NCBI GenBank assembly: GCA_003854985.1
Contig: RQOG01000143.1
Coordinates: 1 to 37,567, forward strand
Direction: 5' to 3'
DNA length: 37,567 nucleotides
Origin: Calditrichota bacterium
Lineage (GTDB): Bacteria > Calditrichota > Calditrichia > Calditrichales > Calditrichaceae
Shown here: positions 25,442-35,414 of the stretch, in pieces
How the letters are laid out: every line of letters begins with the position of its first letter
How positions within the stretch are numbered: position 1 is the stretch's first letter
Program-made: the position numbers and the translations under genes
Notes under the pieces: generated by a model
What the model was told of the DNA's origin: nothing
Databases searched by the model: none
What the model saw: the letters and a program-made list of their open reading frames with translations, nothing else

Positions 25442-26698
25442 TTATACCCGTTTGTTAGGAATAAATGTTATTGTATTTAGCGCGTTCTCGGTAAATACTT
25501 GTTCCGCCGTTTGTAATAATGATTCTGCTGTAATGGCATTTATTTTATCCAGGATTTCTTCATCCGGAATATAACGTTTAAAAAATATTTCATTTTTGGC
25601 CATTCTGCCCATCCTTCGACCGGTGCTTTCCAGACCGAGTAAATAACTGCCTTTTAACTGCTCTTTTAATGATTTTACCATATTCGCACTTAAGGGTACA
25701 GTTTTTACGCGCTTAATTTCCGTCATCATCAGATAAATTGCTTTTTTAGCCTGTGATTTTTCCGTACCAAGATAAAAACCAAAGACACCCGAATCCATAA
25801 AAAAATCCAAAAAAGAATAAACGGAATAGGCCAATCCTCTTTTTTCTCTTATTAATTGAAATAACCTTGAGCTCATACCACCGCCCAGATAGGTATTAAT
25901 TGCAATCAGATCATATTTGCGTTCATCAAGAAAAGAAAAACAGTCGGTGCCCATACAAATGTGGGTCTGATTAACCGGTTCACTGAAATCATAGGACTTC
26001 CCTTTTTCTGCTCTAATCCCGGGAAAATGGTATTCTGATGATATTTTTCTGTTATTGCTCGAATTAAAATATTTCCGGACCAGTTTAATTAATTTCTGAT
26101 GATCAATATTACCGGCTACAGATAAAACCATATTCGGCGGATTATAATGATTATACCAGAATTCATTCAGATTATTTGTATCAATACCATTGAGCGTATC
26201 CGAAGTTCCTAAAATAGGTCTTCCCAGAGGATGGTCTGGAAAAAGTTTCTCATGAAAAAGGTCGATAATATATTCTTCAGGCGTATCCTTTACCGATGAG
26301 ATTTCTTCCTGGATGACGCGTTTTTCCTTGATCAGGTCATTTTCTCTCAGCAATGGTTTTAACGCAAGCTCAGCGAGAATTTTAACGCTCAGTTCTAAAT
26401 GCGTATCCAGAATATGAACATAATAAACGGTGATCTCCCTGCTGGTATAGGCGTTAAGACTACCACCCAGATTTTCCATAGATCGGGCAATCTGGATAGC
26501 GCTGAAGTTTTTGGTGCCCTTAAAAACCATGTGTTCCAAAAGATGTGCAATTCCATTATTATCTTTATTCTCATGGCGCGAACCGGTTTTAACGTAGATA
26601 CCCATAGAAATTGATCTCACTGCAGGTATACGTTCGCTAACAACAGTGAGACCATTTTCTAATACGGTTTTATTAACCGCAACAGTTTGATCCATCAT
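25442..26698 (-). CDS. M16-family zinc metallopeptidase
   Basis: A 418-residue single-unit pitrilysin/processing-peptidase-like protein. The inverted zinc motif is HLLEH (52-56) with the third ligand at E131/E132 in QEEISSVKD; the C-terminal half has the companion motif GGGMSSRLFQLIREKRGLAY. There is no signal peptide, so it is cytoplasmic. Genes of this type directly downstream of pnp are a common bacterial arrangement (YmxG/MlpA-like). It begins 8 bases after pnp, probably co-transcribed. Likely role is degradation of small unfolded peptides; substrates are not known. Confidence 0.9.
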   Translation of the reverse strand: MMDQTVAVNKTVLENGLTVVSERIPAVRSISMGIYVKTGSRHENKDNNGIAHLLEHMVFKGTKNFSAIQIARSMENLGGSLNAYTSREITVYYVHILDTHLELSVKILAELALKPLLRENDLIKEKRVIQEEISSVKDTPEEYIIDLFHEKLFPDHPLGRPILGTSDTLNGIDTNNLNEFWYNHYNPPNMVLSVAGNIDHQKLIKLVRKYFNSSNNRKISSEYHFPGIRAEKGKSYDFSEPVNQTHICMGTDCFSFLDERKYDLIAINTYLGGGMSSRLFQLIREKRGLAYSVYSFLDFFMDSGVFGFYLGTEKSQAKKAIYLMMTEIKRVKTVPLSANMVKSLKEQLKGSYLLGLESTGRRMGRMAKNEIFFKRYIPDEEILDKINAITAESLLQTAEQVFTENALNTITFIPNKRV

Positions 26699-26706
26699 TA
26701 TGGTCT

Positions 26707-28821
26707 TTATTTTATTTCGGCAGGTTGATCCTGAGTCGGATTTTCTTTCTTTAACAGCGCTTTTCTGCTTAGGGCAATTTTTCCATCATTTCCGATGTTC
26801 AAAATCACTACATCGATACTATCGCCCTCTTTCACAACGTCGGTTACTTTGTTTGTCCGGGTTAATTCCAATTCAGAAATATGTACCATACCCTCTTTGC
26901 CCGGTAAAAACTCAACAAAGGCGCCAAAATCTTTTACCCGTTTTACTATTCCTTTGTATGCTTTGCCAATCTCCGGCTCTTCTATCATCGATTTAATGAT
27001 ATTTCTGGCGGTTTCCGCCGCATCGACTTCCACAGAAGCTATGGTTACCACACCGGCATCGGAAATATCAATTTCCACACCTGTTTTTTCAATAATTCCG
27101 CGTATGGTTTTTCCGCCTGGTCCGATAATAGCGCCAATTTTATCGATCGGAATACTGAATTCCAGAATTCGGGGCGCCCAACGGCTTATTTCTGCTCTGG
27201 CTTCCGAAATCGTTTCATTCATGATACCCATGATATGAGCCCGGCCTTTATTAGCCTGAGCGAGAGCTTCGGCCATGATTTTCTTTGATATACCTTCAAT
27301 CTTGATATCCATTTGAACGGCAGTGATACCATTTTTTGTACCGGCAACTTTAAAATCCATGTCGCCTAAATGGTCTTCATCACCTAAAATATCGGAAAGA
27401 ATTACGACTTTATCATCCTCTTTAATAAGTCCCATGGCAATACCGGCTACCGTTTCATTCACAGGAACACCTGCATCCATCAGCGCCAGCGAGCCGGCGC
27501 AAACACTGGCCATCGATGAAGAACCATTCGATTCTAATACTTCCGATACAATTCTGATCGTATAGGGGAATTTTTCGGATTGAGGAATTACCGGTTTTAA
27601 GGCTCGTTCGGCGAGATTACCATGCCCTACTTCCCGGCGGCTGACGCCTCTGATGGGTTTTGCTTCTCCCGTACAGAATGGGGGAAAATTATAATGTAAC
27701 AGATACCGTTTGGAAGATTCTCCTTCCAGGGCATCGATTATCTGTTCATCCCCTTTTGTTCCCAGGGTGACTACGCCAAGCGCCTGAGTTTGTCCTCTTG
27801 TAAATAACGCCGATCCATGCGTACGCGGCAATAAACCCGTTTCACAAGTGATAGGCCTGATTTCTACAGGGGTTCTGCCATCCAGCCGGATTTTTTTATC
27901 CAGAATCATCCGGCGGACTTCAGTCTTTTCAATATCATGAAGTATGTTTTTGATCTGTTTTTCGGATTCAGGATATTCTTCTGCCAGTTCTGCAATAGTA
28001 TCTGTTTGCAAAGATTTAAGCGCCTGACGTCTTTCCGCCTTATCTGTAATTTCTATTGATTTGCAGATAGCATTACGGGCTTTTTCTATTACTTTCTGTT
28101 CTAAGTTTTCAGGCAACTCTTCAACTTCGACAATGCGCTTTTCCACTTTAATTTCACTCATCATCTCACGTTGCAGCGCATTCAGCTTTTTAATCGCCTC
28201 ATGAGCATAATCAATTGCATCCAATAAGACTTGTTCACTTATTTCTTTGGCTTCGCCTTCAACCATAATAATGGATTCGTCTGATCCTGCCACCACCAGT
28301 TCTAATTCTGATTTTTCCATTTCGGAAAAAGTCGGATTAATAATAAAATTATTATCAACCCTGGCAATTCTTACTGTTGCAATCGGCCCGTTAAATGGAA
28401 TATTGGATATAGCCAGCGCAGCGGATGAGCCTAAACCCGCTAAAACATCGGGACTATTATCTCTGTCCACGGAAAGGGTGTTTGCTATGATCTGAGTTTC
28501 ATACCGGAAATTTTCCGGAAATAAAGGACGAATAGGCCGGTCAATTAATCTTGCAGATAATATTTCTTTATCGCTTGGTCTGCCTTCTCTTTTAATGAAT
28601 CCCCCCGGAATTCTGCCGGCGGAAAACATTTTTTCTCTGTATTCAACACTCAGAGGAAAAAAATCGAGGTTATCGCTTTTTTCTTCCGCAGCAACGGCGG
28701 TAACTAATACCATTGTGTCGCCGTATTGAACCGTAACGGCGCCATTGGCCTGTTTAGCCATTTTACCGGTTTCAATTGTTAATGTTTTACCGCCAATTTC
28801 TGTTGATTTTGTAATTACCAT
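26707..28821 (-). CDS. pnp: polyribonucleotide nucleotidyltransferase
   Basis: A 704-residue PNPase, the phosphorolytic 3'-5' exoribonuclease of the RNA degradosome. First RNase PH domain (~1-225, with FFPLSVEYREK and RLIDRPIRPLFP), helical linker, second RNase PH domain (~310-545) with catalytic D481 and D487 in GDEDHLGDMDF, KH domain (~553-615, IGAIIGPGGKTIRG) and S1 domain (~620-690, GIVKRVKDFGAFVEFLPG, then EGMVHISEL). All domains are complete and length is typical. GGAG precedes the ATG. It follows rpsO by 29 bases, the classic rpsO-pnp pair. Confidence 0.97.
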   Translation of the reverse strand: MVITKSTEIGGKTLTIETGKMAKQANGAVTVQYGDTMVLVTAVAAEEKSDNLDFFPLSVEYREKMFSAGRIPGGFIKREGRPSDKEILSARLIDRPIRPLFPENFRYETQIIANTLSVDRDNSPDVLAGLGSSAALAISNIPFNGPIATVRIARVDNNFIINPTFSEMEKSELELVVAGSDESIIMVEGEAKEISEQVLLDAIDYAHEAIKKLNALQREMMSEIKVEKRIVEVEELPENLEQKVIEKARNAICKSIEITDKAERRQALKSLQTDTIAELAEEYPESEKQIKNILHDIEKTEVRRMILDKKIRLDGRTPVEIRPITCETGLLPRTHGSALFTRGQTQALGVVTLGTKGDEQIIDALEGESSKRYLLHYNFPPFCTGEAKPIRGVSRREVGHGNLAERALKPVIPQSEKFPYTIRIVSEVLESNGSSSMASVCAGSLALMDAGVPVNETVAGIAMGLIKEDDKVVILSDILGDEDHLGDMDFKVAGTKNGITAVQMDIKIEGISKKIMAEALAQANKGRAHIMGIMNETISEARAEISRWAPRILEFSIPIDKIGAIIGPGGKTIRGIIEKTGVEIDISDAGVVTIASVEVDAAETARNIIKSMIEEPEIGKAYKGIVKRVKDFGAFVEFLPGKEGMVHISELELTRTNKVTDVVKEGDSIDVVILNIGNDGKIALSRKALLKKENPTQDQPAEIK

Positions 28822-28850
28822 TTTTTCTCCAAAGCGAATACCGCTTTTCT

Positions 28851-29120
28851 TTATCTTCTAAGTCCTAAATCTTTAATTATTGTTCTGTATCTGCTTATAT
28901 CTTTCTTTTCCAGATAATGAAGCAGTCTTCTTCTTTGTCCTACCAGTTTCAGCAAACCACGGCGCGAATGATGGTCTTTCTTGTGAGTTTTCAGATGATC
29001 GGTCAGGTACTTTATTTTCTCGGTAAGTATAGCGACCTGAACTTCTGTTTTACCGGTATCCTTATCGGATTCGCCAAATTTTTGGACAAGTTCTTTTGTT
29101 ACTTCTTTAGTCATTGCCAT
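28851..29120 (-). CDS. rpsO: 30S ribosomal protein S15
   Basis: An 89-residue basic helical protein that binds the central domain of 16S rRNA. The family core is intact: [29 protein letters not shown] (two halves of the binding helix-turn) and [12 protein letters not shown] near the end. Length is exactly that of typical S15. GGAG lies nine bases before the ATG. It stands between ribF (14 bases) and pnp; in other bacteria S15 represses its own mRNA, but I could not identify a pseudoknot in the short leader. Confidence 0.96.
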   Translation of the reverse strand: MAMTKEVTKELVQKFGESDKDTGKTEVQVAILTEKIKYLTDHLKTHKKDHHSRRGLLKLVGQRRRLLHYLEKKDISRYRTIIKDLGLRR

Positions 29121-29134
29121 TTTAAATTCTCCGT

Positions 29135-30058
29135 TTATATTTTCATACTTTCCTGTTTATCGATTTTTAACTGTGTGATTAATTCCTGTCCGGAATTAAA
29201 CTTTTTTTCTGCGCGAAGGCGCTTTTTAATATAAATGTTCAATATCTCTCCGTAAATCTCCTTATCAAAGTCAAAGATATGTACTTCAATATGTCTTTCT
29301 TTATTTTTATCGAATGTAGGCCGGTACCCGATATTCATCATTCCTTTTTTTAGAATCGAACCATACTCGACATCAACAGCATAGACGCCATTCAGTGGAA
29401 TGAGCTTATTTTTATTTTCTAACGAAAGATTAGCTGTGGGAAACTTCATCTCCTTTCCCCTTGCATCGCCTTTAATCACCCTGCCGCGAATCGTATACTT
29501 TCTGCCTAACATAAAATCCACTTTTTCAATTTCACCTTTCATAATCATGGATCGCAGCTGTGTACTGCTTACGGCCATATCTCCGATTTTAAACGGTTCA
29601 ACTTTATAAGCTTCAAAATTATATTTTACACTCAGTTCCGAAAGCTTGTCATAATTACCTTCTCGGTTTTTTCCAAAGGCATGATCATATCCCACAATCA
29701 CTGACCTGGCGTTAATTTTTTTAATCAGGATATCGCGAACAAATGTTTCATAGGATATTTGCGAAAAAGACCTGCCAAATGGAATTATGATCAGTTTATC
29801 CAGCTTAGTTGCCTGTAAAATTTCAATCTTTTCCTCTATGGTGGTTAATAACCCGATTTTATCATTATTGCTATCCAGAATCAGCCGCGGATGCGGATGA
29901 AAAGTAACCAAAACCGAGGCTATTTTTTTCCCCTGGGCAATAGTGAATAATTCCTCCAGGATTTTAAAATGCCCCTTATGAAGCCCATCGAATGTACCAA
30001 CCGTTACCGCACTTGGTGAAGGTAATCTTAAATTTTCTATATCTTTAATTATTTCCAT
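29135..30058 (-). CDS. ribF: bifunctional riboflavin kinase/FAD synthetase
   Basis: A 307-residue enzyme making FMN and FAD from riboflavin. The N-terminal nucleotidyltransferase domain has [10 protein letters not shown] (21-30), FHPHPR (53-58) and SSTQLR (164-169); the C-terminal kinase domain has the [10 protein letters not shown] (192-201) and KFPTANL (205-211) loop and the NGVYAV strand. Both activities look intact. The start overlaps the end of truB by 14 bases, and rpsO follows after 14 bases, so it is embedded in the ribosome-maturation operon. Confidence 0.95.
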   Translation of the reverse strand: MEIIKDIENLRLPSPSAVTVGTFDGLHKGHFKILEELFTIAQGKKIASVLVTFHPHPRLILDSNNDKIGLLTTIEEKIEILQATKLDKLIIIPFGRSFSQISYETFVRDILIKKINARSVIVGYDHAFGKNREGNYDKLSELSVKYNFEAYKVEPFKIGDMAVSSTQLRSMIMKGEIEKVDFMLGRKYTIRGRVIKGDARGKEMKFPTANLSLENKNKLIPLNGVYAVDVEYGSILKKGMMNIGYRPTFDKNKERHIEVHIFDFDKEIYGEILNIYIKKRLRAEKKFNSGQELITQLKIDKQESMKI

Positions 30059-30773
30059 AATCAGACTTCATTATCGAATTCCAGGCAAGTTTAAATTCCC
30101 CGATTGTAAAGGCATCCATAATATCAAAATCCCCTATTCGGTCTCGTGATAATTTAGCCAGATGGGCGCCGCACTCCAGTTTACGGCCTAAGTCATTTGC
30201 ATAGGCTCGTATATAAGCGCCTTTGGAAACATGCAGCCGAACAGATAAAACCGGCACTTTCCAATTGATAATTTCATAAGAATAAACGGTAATCTTTTCC
30301 GGTTCCCGCTCTACTTCAATATTCTTTCGGGCTAATTTATAGAGCCGCTGCCCGTTTATCTTTTTTGCTGAGAACATAGGCGGCGTCTGCCATATTTCCC
30401 CGGATAATTCCACTAAGGCCGATTCAATTTGATTTAAGGTTATATTCTTCACCGGTCTGGTTTGCACAATTTGCCCTGTACAATCATACGTATCGGTTTC
30501 AATTCCAAAATGTATTTCTGCGCTATAATGTTTTGAAAGACCGCTCAGCCTTCCCAGGCTTTTTGTACCATCTGCGATGCCCAGTATCAGTAATCCGGTT
30601 GCAAAAGGATCCAGAGTACCGGCATGGCCTACTTTTTTTATATTAACAATATTTCTTACTTTTTTTACAACGTCAAAAGACGTCCAGTCCGCCTCTTTAT
30701 TAAATAAAACCAGCCAGCCGTTTTTCTTTTCATCATAAACAATCTGATCATTCTTCTTTAGAAGTGTAATCAT
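30045..30773 (-). CDS. truB: tRNA pseudouridine-55 synthase
   Basis: A 242-residue pseudouridine synthase that modifies U55 in the T-loop of tRNA. The catalytic Asp is D55 in GHAGTLDPFATG; KPPMFSA-like QTPPMFSAKKINGQRLY and KGAYIRAYANDLG are further TruB motifs (the former reads QTPPMFSA). The C-terminal PUA domain seems missing or very short, as in many short TruB proteins. A TTG two codons upstream (30779) is possible, but ATG is preferred. The gene overlaps rbfA by 26 bases and ribF by 14. Confidence 0.93.
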   Translation of the reverse strand: MITLLKKNDQIVYDEKKNGWLVLFNKEADWTSFDVVKKVRNIVNIKKVGHAGTLDPFATGLLILGIADGTKSLGRLSGLSKHYSAEIHFGIETDTYDCTGQIVQTRPVKNITLNQIESALVELSGEIWQTPPMFSAKKINGQRLYKLARKNIEVEREPEKITVYSYEIINWKVPVLSVRLHVSKGAYIRAYANDLGRKLECGAHLAKLSRDRIGDFDIMDAFTIGEFKLAWNSIMKSDYGNN

Positions 30774-31113
30774 TCTCAATCTGTTTCAGTAATTTATTAA
30801 TCTTGTCCGCTTCATCCTGAGATTCATCATAAAAAAACCGGATTTCGGGCAACCAGCGCGATTTAATAAATGGTTTCAATTCACTTCTTAAAAAGGCCCG
30901 GGATTTATTAAGTATCATTTTTGTCGTTTCACGCTGTTCATTATCGCCTAAAACCGTGTAATACACCGAAGCAATTTTTAAATCTGCAGATATTTTTGAA
31001 CCTGTAATGGTAATAAAACCTTTATTGGGATCTTTCAGCTTAAATTCTATGATCTCGCCCAATGCTCTTTTGATCATATCCGCATAGCGCTTTAATCTAC
31101 GATCATCCGCCAT
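30748..31113 (-). CDS. rbfA: ribosome-binding factor A
   Basis: A 121-residue KH-like cold-shock factor that helps mature the 30S subunit by binding near the 5' helix of 16S rRNA. The family pattern RLKRYADMIKRALGEII, FITITGSKISADLKIASVYYT (in part) and LPEIRFFYDESQDEADKI is clear. Length matches the family. It follows the DUF503 gene by 5 bases and its end overlaps the truB start, within the usual infB-rbfA-truB order. Confidence 0.93.
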   Translation of the reverse strand: MADDRRLKRYADMIKRALGEIIEFKLKDPNKGFITITGSKISADLKIASVYYTVLGDNEQRETTKMILNKSRAFLRSELKPFIKSRWLPEIRFFYDESQDEADKINKLLKQIENDYTSKEE

Positions 31114-31118
31114 AATTT

Positions 31119-31400
31119 TTACCGGTATTCAAATTCATGTTTTGTTAGTTCAAAGCCAAAGCCTTCATCAAAAAAACGAAAAACCTTGTTTAGTGTCTCA
31201 TCGGTATATTTCCTGCTTTCCGACACGGTTACCACCGCTAAGCCCGCTCTTTGCCATTTATCGTGATATTCAACTTCAGCAATGGAAACATTGAACTTAT
31301 TCTTGACCCTGTCTTTAAGGCTTTTAACAATCATTCTCTTTTCCTTCAGTGAATTGCAGCCGGGAAGAAAAAGTTCTACATATAAAAGACCGATATTCAT
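31119..31400 (-). CDS. DUF503 protein (YlxP-like)
   Basis: A 93-residue protein with the DUF503 pattern: LPGCNSLKEKRMIVKSL at the front, KFNVSIAEVEYHDKWQRAGL in the middle. The group is called YlxP in Bacillus and regularly sits between infB and rbfA; it is thought to be linked to ribosome maturation, but its biochemical role is not firmly known. It starts 3 bases after infB ends and leads into rbfA after 5 bases, so it is coupled to both. Confidence 0.9.
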   Translation of the reverse strand: MNIGLLYVELFLPGCNSLKEKRMIVKSLKDRVKNKFNVSIAEVEYHDKWQRAGLAVVTVSESRKYTDETLNKVFRFFDEGFGFELTKHEFEYR

Positions 31401-31403
31401 CTG

Positions 31404-34076
31404 TTATTTTAACTGGCGCTTAATCTCTGAAATCTCAAATGCTTCAATGATATCGCCTATTTTAAGATCATTATAGTTTTCAACCTGAATACCGCATTCA
31501 AATCCGCTTTGCACTTCGCGCACATCTTCTTTAAAGCGTTTCAAAGACGATATGGTGCCCGAATATATTTCCATATCATCACGTACCAGTCTTATTTTAT
31601 TATTACGATTAATTTTACCGTTGATTACATGACATCCGGCTATGGTGCCAAGACGGGATATTTTAAAAATCTCGCGTACCTCGGCCGATCCAACGGTATT
31701 TTCCTGTTTTTCCGGCGCAAGCATACCTTCCATGGCCAGTTTAATATCGTTGATCGCATCATAAATAACCTGGTATAAACGAATATCCACTTCTTCTTTT
31801 TCAGCCAGTTCCCTGGCCTTGGCATTCGCCCGCACATGAAAACCTACAATTACAGCATCCGAAGCCGATGCCAGAAGCACAACGGATTCAGAAATCGGGC
31901 CGACGGCTTTTCGCACGACATTGACGCGTACTTCCGAGGTATTGAGTTTAATCAATGAATCGGCTAAGGCTTCCGCAGAACCATCTACGTCGGCTTTTAC
32001 GATCAATTGAAGATCATGTACCACACCGGCTTTAATTCTTTCTGATATTTTATCAAGGGTCATCAACTTCACTTTTCGGGCATCCTGCTCGCGTTTTAAT
32101 TGCTGGCGTTTGGTGGCCAGTTCGCGCGTTGTTTTTTCATCTTTCATAACAATAAAACGATCGCCGGCCTGTGAAACACCCATAAATCCTACAATTATTG
32201 CCGGCTGAGACGGACCGACCTGAAAAATTTTTTCATCGCGATCATTAAAAATGGCTCTTACTTTCCCGTAATTATGACCGGCAATAAAATTATCGCCTAT
32301 TTTAAGCGTACCATTCTGGATTAACACGGTAGCAATAGCGCCTTTACCTTTATCCAGCCTGGATTCTATAACAAAACCGGTTGCTCTCCGTTTTGAATTG
32401 GCTTTTAGCTCCAGCATTTCCGCTTCCAAAAGAATTTTTTCCAGCAAATCAGGGATACCGGCGCCGGTTTTAGCGGAAATTTCAGCGCATTGATAAGCTC
32501 CGCCCCAGTCTTCTACTAAAATATTACGCTCAGCCAATTGTTGTTTGATTTTTTCCGAATTAGCTCCCGGTTTATCAATTTTATTTATGGCGATTACAAT
32601 TTTAACGCCGGCGGCCTTGGCATGGTCAAGCGCTTCGTCTGTCTGCGGCATTACGGCATCATCTGCGGCTATGATTAAAATAACGATGTCCGTAACCTGA
32701 GCGCCGCGGGCGCGCATTGCCGTGAACGCTTCATGGCCAGGTGTATCCAAAAAGGTTATTTTTTTACCTGAATATTCGACCTCGTAGGCGCCAATATGCT
32801 GTGTAATGCCTCCCGATTCGGTATCGACGATATGGCTTTCTCTTATATAATCAAGCAAAGAGGTTTTCCCATGATCCACATGCCCCATAATCGTAACAAT
32901 AGGTGCTCTGCCTTCTTTATGTTCCGGTTCATCATCATCTTCATCCACATCTTCTTCAATAAATTCGGTGGCATATTGCTCTTCAACCTTATATCCGTAT
33001 TCTTCGGCAAGCAATTTTATAGTATCGAGTTCAAGACGCTGATTTATGGATACCACAAGGCCAAGATCGAGACATTTGGTTATAATCTCTGCAGCGGAAA
33101 CATCCATGATATTAGCCAGGTCGTTAGCGGAAATAAACTCGGTAACCGTAATTATTTTTTCTTCTATAATCTCACCGGTTTCCGTCTTTATCTTACGCAC
33201 TCTTCTGGGCTTACGTCCCTTAGAGTCAATCGATGCCAGCGTTTTCTTTACCGTATCCTGAACTTCTTTAAGATCAACATTTTTTCTTTTTTGTTTTTTC
33301 TTTCTTCTTCTCAGCGATTGCAGATCATGCTCATCGCCCAATTTATGATAATCGATATTCCTGGTTTTTCTTGAATCTTTTTCTTTTCTAACCATCTCAA
33401 GCGCTTTACGCCGCTTAAGTTCTTTTTCCGAAAGAAGAGATTCATCTTCTGCTTTGGTATGCTTCTTAAATTTGGCTTTTGATTTCTTTTCTTCTTCTGT
33501 TAAAGGTTTTTCATTTTTCTCGGCAAATTCAGGCTTAATTTCTTCAGATTTTACATCAATTACATTGGATACCGGTTCTGATTCCGGAATTACAGGTGTA
33601 ATTTCCGGTTTCGCTTCTTCCGCAACCTCTTCTTCTTCCATTGCGGGAAGTTCTATTTCTTTCTTTTTTTCAACAACCGGTTCTTCAGATTTTTTTGGCT
33701 TTACAGGTTTCTTTTTGGGCTTGACTTCCGGTTCGTCTTTTCTCTTGGAAATAGCTTCCACACCCGCATCTATTGATTTTCGGATAGCTTCAAGGTAAGT
33801 GGATTTAGGCATATCCTGCTCATCAATCAATTTTTCCGAATCGGGGACATCCTCATCAGTAACGGTTTTATCTTTACGGGCATGCAGTTTTTCGGCTTTT
33901 TCTCTGTCTGTAGCAAATTTATCCAGAATTTCTTCATAGATATCTTCATCAACGGCAGCATTCGGTCCACCCACCTTTATTTTCTTCTGTTCCAGAAAAT
34001 TGATGATGGTTTCATGACCCAGATTTAGTTCCTTACAGATCTTAAATATCTTATATTTTTTTGCGCCTGTTGCCAT
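31404..34076 (-). CDS. infB: translation initiation factor IF-2
   Basis: An 890-residue GTPase that brings initiator tRNA to the 30S subunit and promotes subunit joining. The N-terminal IF2_N helix bundle (~5-55, ICKELNLGHETIINFL) is followed by a long highly charged, Lys/Glu-rich linker (~60-300), a second IF2_N-like domain (~305-365), then the G domain: GHVDHGKT (398-405), DTPGHEAFT (444-452), NKID (498-501). Domains II, III and IV follow to the end. All GTPase motifs are intact. It starts 46 bases after nusA; the small ylxR/ylxQ genes often found between nusA and infB are absent. Confidence 0.97.
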   Translation of the reverse strand: MATGAKKYKIFKICKELNLGHETIINFLEQKKIKVGGPNAAVDEDIYEEILDKFATDREKAEKLHARKDKTVTDEDVPDSEKLIDEQDMPKSTYLEAIRKSIDAGVEAISKRKDEPEVKPKKKPVKPKKSEEPVVEKKKEIELPAMEEEEVAEEAKPEITPVIPESEPVSNVIDVKSEEIKPEFAEKNEKPLTEEEKKSKAKFKKHTKAEDESLLSEKELKRRKALEMVRKEKDSRKTRNIDYHKLGDEHDLQSLRRRKKKQKRKNVDLKEVQDTVKKTLASIDSKGRKPRRVRKIKTETGEIIEEKIITVTEFISANDLANIMDVSAAEIITKCLDLGLVVSINQRLELDTIKLLAEEYGYKVEEQYATEFIEEDVDEDDDEPEHKEGRAPIVTIMGHVDHGKTSLLDYIRESHIVDTESGGITQHIGAYEVEYSGKKITFLDTPGHEAFTAMRARGAQVTDIVILIIAADDAVMPQTDEALDHAKAAGVKIVIAINKIDKPGANSEKIKQQLAERNILVEDWGGAYQCAEISAKTGAGIPDLLEKILLEAEMLELKANSKRRATGFVIESRLDKGKGAIATVLIQNGTLKIGDNFIAGHNYGKVRAIFNDRDEKIFQVGPSQPAIIVGFMGVSQAGDRFIVMKDEKTTRELATKRQQLKREQDARKVKLMTLDKISERIKAGVVHDLQLIVKADVDGSAEALADSLIKLNTSEVRVNVVRKAVGPISESVVLLASASDAVIVGFHVRANAKARELAEKEEVDIRLYQVIYDAINDIKLAMEGMLAPEKQENTVGSAEVREIFKISRLGTIAGCHVINGKINRNNKIRLVRDDMEIYSGTISSLKRFKEDVREVQSGFECGIQVENYNDLKIGDIIEAFEISEIKRQLK

Positions 34077-34122
34077 AAAGTGATATTACTCCATAATTGC
34101 GATTTCTTTAAAAAGAATCATC

Positions 34123-35391
34123 TTATTCTTCGTCCAAGTCCTCTTCAAATTCTTCCTCTTCGGGAAGATTGTTTTGAATTATTTCCCAAATTTTATCGGC
34201 TGTTTTTTCTCCGATGCCTGATATTTCTAACAGTCCTTTTTTACCGACTTCAAGCACTTCATTAACCGTGAAAAAATTAGCGTCTATTAGTTTGGTTTTT
34301 AAATTTTCAGGCATTTCTTCAATATCTTCAATATCTTTCGACGGCGCTTCCCCTTCGCGCTGATATTCGGATTCACGTATCGGTTCAATCTGGTAACCGG
34401 TTAATTCTGAGGCTAACTTCATATTAACGCCTCCCTTGCCAATTGCCAGAGAAATCTGATCGTCGGGAATAATTACAGCGGCGATTTTTTCTTCCTGATT
34501 TACAATGACTTTTATAGGCTTTGCCGGTGCCATCGCTCTGGTGATAAACAATTCCGGCTCACTGGAATAATTAATAATATCAATTTTTTCATTATTCAAT
34601 TCTCTGACAACCGCCTGAATTCTAACGCCCTTCATACCAACGCAAGCGCCGACGGCATCAATGCGTCTGTCTATCGATTCTACAGCTATTTTTGACCTTT
34701 CACCGGCTTTACGGGCTACACCTTTAATTTCCACAATACCGTCATATATTTCCGGCACTTCCAGCTCAAATAAACGAACCAAAAACTGTTTGTCCGCCCT
34801 GCTGACTATGATTTCCGGCCCTTTACCTTCATTACGCACTTCTTTAATCAAAGCCCGCACCGTTTCGCCGCGGCGCAATCGCTCGTTAAATATCTGTTCT
34901 TCCCGCGGTAAATAGACTTCGGTCTTATCCTGGTTAATGTATATGCCGCGTTTTTGAATCTGGTGAATATCGCCTATAATAATTTCGCCGACCCGGTTTT
35001 CATATTCCGCAAGGATATGTTCACGCTCAAAATCTCTGATCTTCTGATTCAGATTTTGCTTAGCCGTGGTGATCAGACGACGGCCAAATTCAGACGGATC
35101 AATGACTTCTACTACCTCCTCTCCGACTTCAGCATCCGGATCTATTTTTCTTGCGGCATCAAGTGCAATCTCTGATACAGGATCTTCAATCGTTTCGACC
35201 ACCCTTTTTTCCTGGTAAATTTCAATATCGCCTTTATCGATATTAACGATAACATCAAAATTTTCAGCCGTACCATATTTTTTTTCAATCATTGAAATAA
35301 AAATATTTTCAAGGATATCCCGCAGATTCTCTCTTTCGATCCGTTTATCTTTGGCGATTTGAATGATGGCATCCATTATTTCGGTATTCAT
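34123..35391 (-). CDS. nusA: transcription termination/antitermination factor NusA
   Basis: A 422-residue RNA polymerase elongation factor. N-terminal polymerase-binding domain (~1-125), S1 domain (~132-198), KH1 (~200-275, with GACVGMKGVRIQ) and KH2 (~280-345, with LAIGKGGVNMKLASELTG), then a helix-hairpin-helix-like segment (~360-410, LLEISGIGEKTADKI) and a very acidic tail. Only one such C-terminal unit is present, unlike the two acidic repeats of E. coli. GGAGG lies upstream of the ATG. It follows rimP by 23 bases and may control its own operon through the leader hairpin. Confidence 0.96.
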   Translation of the reverse strand: MNTEIMDAIIQIAKDKRIERENLRDILENIFISMIEKKYGTAENFDVIVNIDKGDIEIYQEKRVVETIEDPVSEIALDAARKIDPDAEVGEEVVEVIDPSEFGRRLITTAKQNLNQKIRDFEREHILAEYENRVGEIIIGDIHQIQKRGIYINQDKTEVYLPREEQIFNERLRRGETVRALIKEVRNEGKGPEIIVSRADKQFLVRLFELEVPEIYDGIVEIKGVARKAGERSKIAVESIDRRIDAVGACVGMKGVRIQAVVRELNNEKIDIINYSSEPELFITRAMAPAKPIKVIVNQEEKIAAVIIPDDQISLAIGKGGVNMKLASELTGYQIEPIRESEYQREGEAPSKDIEDIEEMPENLKTKLIDANFFTVNEVLEVGKKGLLEISGIGEKTADKIWEIIQNNLPEEEEFEEDLDEE

Positions 35392-35414
35392 AGCCGGTTA
35401 CTTCCTCCAATAAC

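Noticed and set aside
26795..27238. 147-codon plus-strand ORF opposite pnp
   Set aside because: Antisense shadow of the conserved KH/S1 region of pnp; low-complexity Ser/Ile/Thr-rich translation.
30774..30779. TTG start two codons upstream for truB
   Set aside because: No ribosome binding site and no gain in family match; the ATG is simpler.
32796..33374. 192-codon plus-strand ORF opposite infB
   Set aside because: It lies fully inside infB on the other strand, has no ribosome binding site or recognisable domain, and infB is intact with all GTPase motifs.
33250..33800. Low-complexity Lys/Glu-rich stretch as a repeat element
   Set aside because: It encodes the charged linker of IF-2, a known variable region, with no DNA-level repeat unit.
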